16,273 nt of DNA, taken from contig NZ_JALEXO010000269.1 of NCBI RefSeq assembly GCF_022780145.1, positions 1-16,273 of the forward strand. Reading direction: 5' to 3'. Below, piece after piece: positions 7,312 to 12,783 of this stretch. The stretch's first letter is position 1, and every line of letters begins with the position of its first letter. Position numbers and translations under genes: made by a program. The notes under the pieces are model-generated. The model was not told the origin of the DNA, did not search any database, and saw only the letters and a program-made list of their open reading frames with translations. The DNA is from Intestinibacter sp. GTDB taxonomy: Bacteria > Bacillota > Clostridia > Peptostreptococcales > Peptostreptococcaceae.

Positions 7312-8838
7312 ATGGAAAATTCATTTTGGATATTGAACTCAGAAAATATAGATTATCCCACTTTAGATAAAAATATTGAAACTGACTACTTGATAGTAGG
7401 TGCAGGTCTTACAGGACTACATACGGCATATTTACTTGCTGGTCAAGATAAAAAAATCACCATAATCGACGCCGACAAAGTTGGATATGGATCATCAGGC
7501 AGAAATACCGGCAAGATAACATCTTCACACGGCTTGATTTACGACAAGATAAGCAAAAAGTACGGAGACGAAAAGGCGAAACTCTACTATGAAGCAAATC
7601 AAAAAGGCGTTAAATTAATAGAAGAAATAATAAACGAATACGATATAGACTGCAATTTTGAAAAGCTTCCTAATTATATATTTACAGAAGACGAAGATTA
7701 TGTAAATCAAATTAAGCAGGAATACAACACGTGTGAGAGATTACAAATACCATATGAGTATTTGAATGATATAGAGAACTTTCCTCTAGATGTGAAGGCA
7801 GCGCTTAGATTAGACGATCAAGCACAATTTAACACAAAAAAATACATCGACAAGTTAGCTCAAATCGACGAATCTAAGGGCGTTTCTATATATGAAAATA
7901 CACCTGTTGTAGGTCTAACTAGAGAAGGGGATACTTATATAGTAAAAGCAAAAGATGGTATTGAGATAAAAACAAAAACGCTGATTATAGCTTCTTCTAA
8001 CCCGTGGTATGATGGCTTAAGATTTTATTTTTCAAAACAAAAGGCCTCTAGATCTTATCTAACACTATCAAAGCTCAACAAGCCTATTGCAAAGGGTATG
8101 TTTATAAATGTAGAAGAACCTTCAAAGACTATAAGGACATACATCGATAAAGGGCAAGATTACTTGATTTGTGGAGGGTTTGACCATAAAACAGGAAAAT
8201 GCGATGATGAAAAAGAGATATTCGATAAAATTGTAGATTTTGCAAAAAATAATTTTAAAATAGGCACTATCAAATACAAATGGTCTACGCAAGACTATAT
8301 AACCACAGACAACATACCTTACATAGGGCGTATAAACAGCGAAGAAAATATCTATATAGCGACTGGATTTTGTAAATGGGGTATAAGCACTTCTGCTGTA
8401 GCGGCTATGGTTTTTAGAGATTTAATTGTAAATGGTGGCTCTGATTACGAAGAATTATTTAATCCATCTAGAGCAGGAAGCTATTTAAATTTTAACTATT
8501 TAAAAGAAAATACTATAATGGCTTACGATTATATAAAAGGAAAGATAAAAAACGGAAGCACTGAATTAGATTTAAAAAAAGAAGAGGGAAAAGTCGTGAT
8601 TATAAATGGAGATAAATACGGAGCTTATAAAGATAAGGACGGCAAGGTGTTTGTCGTAGATATAACTTGTACGCATTTGGGGTGTGAGCTAGAATTTAAT
8701 AGCTTTGAACATAGCTGGGATTGCCCGTGTCATGGTTCTAGATTTAATTATGACGGGACAGTTTTGAATGGTCCAGCACTTAAACCGTTGAAATTACTCG
8801 GTATGGGTGATAATGACATTGATCCTGATTTAGTGTAA
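7312..8838 (+). CDS. FAD-dependent oxidoreductase with C-terminal Rieske [2Fe-2S] domain
   Basis: A 508-residue two-domain redox protein. The N-terminal part is a DAO-type (glycine/amino-acid oxidase-like) flavoprotein: the dinucleotide-binding loop VGAGLTG is at 29-35, followed by an acidic strand end (TIIDADKVG) and SSGRNTGKITSSH. The C-terminal 80 or so residues form a Rieske domain with all four ligands, C453-T-H455 and C471-P-C473-H474, plus the accessory cysteines C458 and C473. This domain order and length resemble the Bacillus YhfW-type proteins, whose substrate is not known to me. No signal peptide or membrane segment is evident, so it should be cytoplasmic. ATG 7312 follows AAAGAAAGG with good spacing; an in-frame GTG at 7303 overlaps that site and is unlikely. 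It is a single-gene unit between two terminators. The substrate cannot be read from the sequence. Confidence 0.9.
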   Translation: MENSFWILNSENIDYPTLDKNIETDYLIVGAGLTGLHTAYLLAGQDKKITIIDADKVGYGSSGRNTGKITSSHGLIYDKISKKYGDEKAKLYYEANQKGVKLIEEIINEYDIDCNFEKLPNYIFTEDEDYVNQIKQEYNTCERLQIPYEYLNDIENFPLDVKAALRLDDQAQFNTKKYIDKLAQIDESKGVSIYENTPVVGLTREGDTYIVKAKDGIEIKTKTLIIASSNPWYDGLRFYFSKQKASRSYLTLSKLNKPIAKGMFINVEEPSKTIRTYIDKGQDYLICGGFDHKTGKCDDEKEIFDKIVDFAKNNFKIGTIKYKWSTQDYITTDNIPYIGRINSEENIYIATGFCKWGISTSAVAAMVFRDLIVNGGSDYEELFNPSRAGSYLNFNYLKENTIMAYDYIKGKIKNGSTELDLKKEEGKVVIINGDKYGAYKDKDGKVFVVDITCTHLGCELEFNSFEHSWDCPCHGSRFNYDGTVLNGPALKPLKLLGMGDNDIDPDLV

Positions 8839-8885
8839 TTTTGGTTCAAATACTTGTTTCGTCAGTGAATTCACAGAAAGAAAAG

Positions 8886-8928
8886 CTAGAGAAATCCACT
8901 TTTGATAAATTATTTCTCTAGATTTTTT
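8886..8928. terminator. Bidirectional terminator between the Rieske oxidoreductase and the split nuclease gene
   Basis: CTAGAGAAAT (8886-8895) pairs perfectly with ATTTCTCTAG (8912-8921) and is followed by six T residues on the plus strand. On the minus strand the stem is followed by the T-rich GCTTTTCTTTC. It serves two convergent genes, one ending at 8838 (+) and one at 8930 (-). Confidence 0.85.
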
Positions 8929-8929
8929 A

Positions 8930-9457
8930 TTAAATATATCTTTTAACAATTTCTTCAAGTAGAGGTTTAATTTCTTTTAAATCGCTCATTTCATCAAAAT
9001 CGTATTTTATAGGTTCTTTATTTTCATTAGGAATGTGTATTCCCATTTGATTTTTTCTATATAAGAACAATCTACATATCCAATTATTACTGTTATTTTT
9101 ATAGTTAATTCCAAAATAACTTTTTGTACTTTTATATGTAATATCTTCCTTATCAACTACATCTGATAAAATTTCCCTTATCATTTCAAGAGCTTCTAAT
9201 TCTTCTTTTAATCTATTGTTTATATTATCTATATATTTTAAGTTTGAAGCTGTGGAAGAAATTGCTTCGAGATTAAATGTATTTTTGGCAAATTTTTTTA
9301 ATTGTAATATTTCATTATCATCTATATCTAATAAGTTTATTTCAAGGAATGGTTTTTTATCCATCATATTTGTTTGCTCTAAATCTGTAAAAAACTTGTA
9401 ATTAATACCATTTGTTAGTATTGCAAATTTAGCTTCTGTTACAGAAAAGTATCTCAT
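8930..9457 (-). CDS. C-terminal part of a frameshifted HsdR_N-type restriction-like protein
   Basis: A 175-codon frame starting with an ATG that overlaps the stop of the upstream frame (TAATG). Its first residues, RYFSVTEAKFAILTNG, match the segment that directly follows the nuclease core in stand-alone proteins with a type I restriction HsdR N-terminal domain. The part downstream (DKKPFLEINLLDI, then TKSYFGINY and ICRLFLYRK) matches their C-terminal half as I recall it, though the middle seems shorter than usual. It has no ribosome binding site of its own, so it is made either by translational coupling, by frameshifting at 9472-9478, or not at all. A single added A in the A6 run joins it to the N-terminal part in one frame. 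Most likely this is one broken gene or one gene using recoding. The full-length function (nuclease, possibly defence-related) is an inference. Confidence 0.7.
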   Translation of the reverse strand: MRYFSVTEAKFAILTNGINYKFFTDLEQTNMMDKKPFLEINLLDIDDNEILQLKKFAKNTFNLEAISSTASNLKYIDNINNRLKEELEALEMIREILSDVVDKEDITYKSTKSYFGINYKNNSNNWICRLFLYRKNQMGIHIPNENKEPIKYDFDEMSDLKEIKPLLEEIVKRYI

Positions 9458-9741
9458 TAGCTGTGTATCATGTTTTTTAGTTTATCTGTCACAGACTTAG
9501 CTTCAATTATTATAACTGGTTTGCCATTTCGAATAATTGCATAATCTACTTTTTCACCTTTTTTAACGCCTATATCCGCTACATACTCAGGAACGAATTC
9601 CATTGGATTAAAAACATCGTAATCTAATAATTGAAAAAAGGGCATTATTAGAGCTGTTTTTGTGGCCTCTTCTGTAGTAAGTGTGTCTTTTATTGTTTCA
9701 ATTCTGCTTATAAAATTTCTAATTTTTTCGTTGAAATCCAT
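9457..9741 (-). CDS. N-terminal nuclease part of a frameshifted HsdR_N-type protein
   Basis: A 94-residue frame with the PD-(D/E)XK nuclease layout of the HsdR N-terminal domain. It has an early conserved segment TEEATKTALIMPFFQLLDYD with E25, then GEKVDYAII with D66, then IIIEAKS with E80 and K82. These are the expected metal and catalytic residues. The frame then runs through the A6 stretch and stops 12 nt later at 9459-9457, just before the segment that should follow the nuclease core. GAGGGGAG lies 5 nt upstream of ATG 9741; longer starts at 9768 are less likely because they lie beyond that site. The gene is divergent from the 95-aa orphan, and a candidate minus-strand promoter lies at 9837-9808. 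No methyltransferase, specificity or helicase gene is nearby, so it is not part of a complete type I restriction system. Confidence 0.75.
   Translation of the reverse strand: MDFNEKIRNFISRIETIKDTLTTEEATKTALIMPFFQLLDYDVFNPMEFVPEYVADIGVKKGEKVDYAIIRNGKPVIIIEAKSVTDKLKNMIHS
9472..9478 (-). other. Slippery heptamer A-AAA-AAC at the frame junction of the split nuclease gene
   Basis: On the minus strand the zero-frame codons read CTA AAA AAC, giving the canonical -1 slippery heptamer in correct register. A -1 slip continues as CAT GAT ACA CAG CTA ATG and enters the second frame exactly. The zero-frame stop follows 12 nt after the heptamer. No upstream Shine-Dalgarno-like stimulator and only a weak hairpin (TTCTG/CAGAA) downstream were seen. 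A 1-nt deletion in a homopolymer explains it as well. Confidence 0.55.
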
Positions 9742-9807
9742 AGTTACTCCCCTCGTTTCTAAATTCAATTGTTTTACTAATTATCATATTCAATTATTTT
9801 TTTAATG

Positions 9808-9837
9808 ATATTAGTCTTTTGTAAAATAAAATATCAA
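9808..9837 (-). promoter_or_regulatory. Candidate promoter for the split nuclease gene
   Basis: Read on the minus strand, TTGATA (9837-9832) is followed after 18 nt by TAATAT (9813-9808). It is the best match in the divergent gap, but the DNA is very AT-rich. Confidence 0.35.
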
Positions 9838-9903
9838 CTCTTAAAAAAATTTTATCATAAATTGAAGGTAAATAAATAACAAATATAAAATTTAAAATTT
9901 TAA

Positions 9904-9932
9904 CTGAAGACTTTTTTATAAAATGGTATAAT
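9904..9932 (+). promoter_or_regulatory. Extended -10 promoter for the 95-aa orphan and probably the MBL gene
   Basis: A perfect TATAAT (9927-9932) is preceded by TGG, giving an extended -10 element. CTGAAG (9904-9909) lies at the -35 position with a 17-nt spacer. The gene starts 35 nt downstream. Confidence 0.6.
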
Positions 9933-9967
9933 TATAAAGACTAGAAAGTTGATATGTGAGGTATTAT

Positions 9968-10255
9968 ATGAAAACATATGAATTGATGATAAAACAAATT
10001 GTAGAGGAGTTAAATGAAATAGAATATAACATAGAAAATAATTCAAAGGATAAAGAATTAATACAAGATGATTTATTTTATGTTACTAATAAAGCGATAA
10101 ATGCAAAGGATTCGTTTAAATTAAATTATTTTAAACGCAAAGATCCGGAGCTTTTAAAAGAGATAAAAGTAGACTATGCATATAAGATACTCGATCAATT
10201 GAGCGATTGTATAGCAAGATGTGCTTATTTGAAATGTATAATTTTTATGCATTAG
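9968..10255 (+). CDS. Small helical protein of unknown function
   Basis: A 95-residue protein I do not recognise. It is rich in Lys, Glu, Asp, Asn and Ile and reads as largely alpha-helical: the first 30 residues (MKTYELMIKQIVEELNEIEY) form a charged amphipathic stretch. The C-terminus holds three cysteines in a short span (CIARCAYLKC) and ends IIFMH. There is no signal peptide or membrane helix. ATG 9968 follows GAGG (9958-9961) by 6 nt; an in-frame GTG at 9956 would lie within or before that site. A good extended -10 promoter lies just upstream, and the MBL-fold gene starts 36 nt after the stop with no terminator between, so the two are probably co-transcribed. The clustered cysteines could bind metal, but that is speculation. 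Confidence 0.65.
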   Translation: MKTYELMIKQIVEELNEIEYNIENNSKDKELIQDDLFYVTNKAINAKDSFKLNYFKRKDPELLKEIKVDYAYKILDQLSDCIARCAYLKCIIFMH

Positions 10256-10291
10256 TTAAAATTACGTAAAAATCAAAAAGAGGTATTAAAA

Positions 10292-11101
10292 ATGACAAAA
10301 GAATTAATTATGCTGGGGACAGGACATGCTATGGTCACAAGATGCTATAATACATGTTTTTTATTAAAAAAAGAAGATGAATATTTGATGGTAGATTCTG
10401 GCGGTGGAAATGGGATTATGGCACAGCTGGAAAAACTGGAAATTGAATACACTGACATCCATAATTTGATTTTGACACATGGACATACCGACCATATATT
10501 GGGAGCAATTTGGATAATAAGAAAAATTGCCATGATGATGACCACTCAAAAATATACTGGAAAATTTACTATATATTGCCATGATGAAGCGATCAAAATA
10601 ATTCAAACATTTTGTGAACTCCTTTTTCCAGAGAAGTTTCTTAAATTTATTGGAGATGGGATTTATATCCAAGAGGTAGTCGATGGAGAAGAAGTCGATA
10701 TTATGGGGATTAAAACAGAGTTTTTCGATATAAAATCGACAAAGAAAAAGCAATTTGGATTTAAATTGACGTTTGAAGACGGCAAGACATTGGCTTGCCT
10801 TGGAGATGAGCCTTACAATGAAGTAAATAAAAAATATGTACAAAATTGCGACTGGATGCTTTCTGAAGCTTATTGTCTATACGATGACAGGGAAAAATTT
10901 AAACCATATCAAAAGCACCACAGTACAGCTCTAGATGCTGGAAAATGTGCAGATAAATTAAATATAAAAAATTTACTTTTATATCATACTGAGGATACAG
11001 ATTTAGAAAAACGAAAGAAATTATATACAGATGAAGCAAAATCTGTTTTCGGCGGAAATGTATTTGTTCCGTATGATTTAGAAAAAGTAATAATTAAATA
11101 A
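10292..11101 (+). CDS. MBL-fold metallo-hydrolase (RNase Z-like)
   Basis: A 269-residue metallo-beta-lactamase-fold protein. The metal-binding signature is H63-G-H65-T-D67-H68, preceded by MVDSGGG as in the family. Further along are LGDEPYNE with D172, HHSTALDAG with H209/H210 (like the HST motif of RNase Z), and LLYHTED with H232 as the last ligand. This order resembles tRNase Z (ElaC) and related phosphodiesterases. However, between H68 and H209 the only histidine is H97, and the position where RNase Z has its motif III histidine reads FDIKSTKKKQFGF. So one usual ligand appears to be missing, and tRNA 3'-end processing should not be assumed. The ribosome binding site AAAAGAGG lies about 8 nt before ATG 10292. 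It is probably co-transcribed with the 95-aa gene upstream. The substrate is unknown, and the protein should be cytoplasmic. Confidence 0.88.
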   Translation: MTKELIMLGTGHAMVTRCYNTCFLLKKEDEYLMVDSGGGNGIMAQLEKLEIEYTDIHNLILTHGHTDHILGAIWIIRKIAMMMTTQKYTGKFTIYCHDEAIKIIQTFCELLFPEKFLKFIGDGIYIQEVVDGEEVDIMGIKTEFFDIKSTKKKQFGFKLTFEDGKTLACLGDEPYNEVNKKYVQNCDWMLSEAYCLYDDREKFKPYQKHHSTALDAGKCADKLNIKNLLLYHTEDTDLEKRKKLYTDEAKSVFGGNVFVPYDLEKVIIK

Positions 11102-11143
11102 GAATAAATTAAGGTTTTTATTATAAAATAATAGATAAATTCG

Positions 11144-11173
11144 AATGGACTAAATTAAATCTTAGTCCATTTT
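11144..11173 (+). terminator. Hairpin between the MBL gene and the foldase gene
   Basis: AATGGACTAA (11144-11153) pairs perfectly over 10 bp with TTAGTCCATT (11162-11171), loop ATTAAATC, followed by only a short T stretch. It lies 11 nt before the foldase ribosome binding site. It is probably the terminator of the orphan-MBL unit, but could be a leader structure of the foldase mRNA. Confidence 0.6.
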
Positions 11174-11194
11174 AAAATTATTTGGGAGGATCGG

Positions 11195-12277
11195 ATGTTT
11201 AAAAAAAATAAAAAGGTCGATAATAACACTATAAAATCCAACGAGATTTCATCGTCCGAAGATAAAATTGTTATTATGGACGAAAATGAAAAAAGAGAAA
11301 GAAAAATAATGAAAAAGGTTGCCTTAGTATTTGTATTAGTATGTGCAATCGGAGGGGCTTTTTACGGAGGTATGGAGTATGGTAGACTTTTGCCGGCTAG
11401 CCATAGATATTATTCTAACAGCCAAGTATACGCAACTATAGATGGCGAAAAAATAACAGGAAAAGACTTAAAAACTGTCATGGAGCCGATTTTCTATTCA
11501 AATGGACTTCAAAAATTAAGTGATTCAGAAATTTCTTCATATGAATCTACTATGCTTGAATACATGGTCAACATGGAGGTTTTATATAAAGAAGCAAAAG
11601 AAAACAACGTAGAAGTCACAGATGATCAGGTACAACAAAACTACGATCAGACTATAAGCAGTATAAATTCTCAGTATAATTTAACTGAAGAAGAATATTT
11701 GAAAAAATTCAACCTAACAGAAGAAAAGTTAAAGGAGCGTATAAAAAAGGAATTGATGGGAGCAGCTTATCTAGAAGATTACAGTAATGTGACTGAGCAA
11801 GAGGCAAAAAATTACTACGAAAAAAATAAAGACGACTATAAACAAATTAGAGCTTCTCATATATTGATTTCAAATTACGATAGCGATAATAAAGAGGTAA
11901 GTGACGAACAAAAGAAGAAAAACAAACAAACTGCCGAAGAGGTTTTAAAATTGGCATTAGATGGAGAAGATTTTGCTTCATTAGCAAAGGAATTTTCAGA
12001 TGACTCTTCTGCTTCTAGTGGAGGAGATTTAGGCTATTTCACTGGAGACGATATGGTGAGTTCATTCTCAAAGGCGGCATTTTCTCTAAAAAACGGTGAA
12101 ATCTATCCTGAAGTAGTAGAGACGACTTCTGGATACCATATAATAAAGAAAACAGGTGAAAAGCAACAAGCTTTTGACGATGTTAAGGACGATTTAATTA
12201 CGACTCTTAAAAATACTAAGCAAACTACTTTAATGCAAGACTTGTACAGCAAGTACAATGTAGATATAAAAAATTAG
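11195..12277 (+). CDS. Membrane-anchored peptidylprolyl isomerase / foldase (PrsA-SurA type)
   Basis: A 360-residue extracytoplasmic folding factor. It starts with a charged cytoplasmic tail (1-40), followed by one hydrophobic helix (about 41-59, VALVFVLVCAIGGAF), then a SurA-N-like chaperone region (about 75-195). A parvulin rotamase domain follows (about 199-320: RASHILI at 199-205, GGDLGYF at 276-282, AAFSLKNGEI, SGYHIIK) and then a short helical tail. Proteins of this kind catalyse cis-trans proline isomerisation and assist folding of secreted proteins at the outer face of the membrane. The cysteine in the hydrophobic helix has valine at -1, so it is not a lipobox; the protein is a signal-anchored type II membrane protein, unlike the classical PrsA lipoprotein. 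GGAGGA (11185-11190) supports ATG 11195; later Met28 and Met39 lack a ribosome binding site. It stands alone between hairpins. Confidence 0.9.
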   Translation: MFKKNKKVDNNTIKSNEISSSEDKIVIMDENEKRERKIMKKVALVFVLVCAIGGAFYGGMEYGRLLPASHRYYSNSQVYATIDGEKITGKDLKTVMEPIFYSNGLQKLSDSEISSYESTMLEYMVNMEVLYKEAKENNVEVTDDQVQQNYDQTISSINSQYNLTEEEYLKKFNLTEEKLKERIKKELMGAAYLEDYSNVTEQEAKNYYEKNKDDYKQIRASHILISNYDSDNKEVSDEQKKKNKQTAEEVLKLALDGEDFASLAKEFSDDSSASSGGDLGYFTGDDMVSSFSKAAFSLKNGEIYPEVVETTSGYHIIKKTGEKQQAFDDVKDDLITTLKNTKQTTLMQDLYSKYNVDIKN

Positions 12278-12316
12278 AAAAAAGAGTATATAGCCATGTT
12301 AAAATTTTTAAAGCTG

Positions 12317-12332
12317 TGATATTATGTAATAT
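12317..12332 (+). promoter_or_regulatory. Candidate extended -10 promoter with an overlapping palindrome before the cupin gene
   Basis: TGATATTAT (12317-12325) is an extended -10 element with no clear -35. It overlaps the perfect inverted repeat ATATTA-TG-TAATAT (12319-12332), a possible repressor site. The AT content makes chance likely. Confidence 0.35.
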
Positions 12333-12373
12333 AAGTGTAATTATTTAAAGTAAATTTTAAAGGAGATATGCAG

Positions 12374-12715
12374 ATGATAAAGAGAAAAAATGAATTGACA
12401 AAAACTGTAGGGCCTATTGCAGGTGGAAAAGGAGAAATAACTCGTGAATTGATACTTGAAGGTGAAGAGCTAAAGGATCAAGCGAAGGTATTTTCAAAAA
12501 TAACTGTACCAGTAGGCGCTTCAATTGGTATGCATGAACACAGAGAAGACTTTGAAGTATATTACATATTAAGCGGAAAAGGTGAGGTTTTAGATGGCGA
12601 AGAAATCGTCGAAGTAGGACAAGGCGACGTTATCTATACTATTGACGCGAAACACTACATTGAAAATACAGGAGACGAAGAATTAGTATTTTTAGCTGTA
12701 GTAATTAATTTATAG
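12374..12715 (+). CDS. Small single-domain cupin protein
   Basis: A 113-residue protein made of one cupin barrel. Motif 1 is H54-E-H56 with E61 (MHEHREDFE) and then LSGKGE; motif 2 gives H94 and N98 (DAKHYIEN). With H54, H56, E61 and H94 it keeps the full metal-binding set, so it probably holds Fe, Mn, Zn or Ni. Cupins this small range from isomerases to dioxygenases and sugar or stress-binding proteins, so the reaction cannot be named. The start was placed at ATG 12374 because AGGAG (12361-12365) lies 8 nt upstream; ATG 12368 is only 2 nt away. It is a single-gene unit with its own candidate promoter and ends at a terminator shared with the convergent reductase gene. Confidence 0.88.
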   Translation: MIKRKNELTKTVGPIAGGKGEITRELILEGEELKDQAKVFSKITVPVGASIGMHEHREDFEVYYILSGKGEVLDGEEIVEVGQGDVIYTIDAKHYIENTGDEELVFLAVVINL

Positions 12716-12745
12716 AAGCTAGGTAATTTATAAAAATTTCAATAT

Positions 12746-12779
12746 AAAAGCTGTAGATATGGATTTTCTACAGCTTTTT
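12746..12779. terminator. Bidirectional terminator between the cupin and reductase genes
   Basis: AAAAGCTGTAGA (12746-12757) pairs perfectly over 12 bp with TCTACAGCTTTT (12767-12778), with T tracts at both outer ends. It lies 30 nt after the cupin stop and 5 nt before the end of the convergent reductase gene. Confidence 0.9.
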
Positions 12780-12783
12780 AAAT

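Noticed and set aside
8930..9741. A complete type I restriction-modification system.
   Set aside because: There is no HsdM, HsdS or helicase domain here; only the nuclease-domain protein is present, so this is a stand-alone HsdR_N-type protein.
9831..9955. A 9-bp inverted repeat, ATATCAACT (9831-9839) and AGTTGATAT (9947-9955), in the divergent gap between the nuclease and orphan genes.
   Set aside because: The arms are over 100 nt apart and the gap is very AT-rich, so a chance match of this length is plausible; no further symmetry supports an operator.
10364..10843. A long open frame (159 codons) on the minus strand inside the MBL gene, and similar antisense frames in fruA, topB and the regulator gene.
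   Set aside because: They mirror well-supported genes, show no ribosome binding site or recognisable domain, and follow from the skewed codon use of the sense strand.
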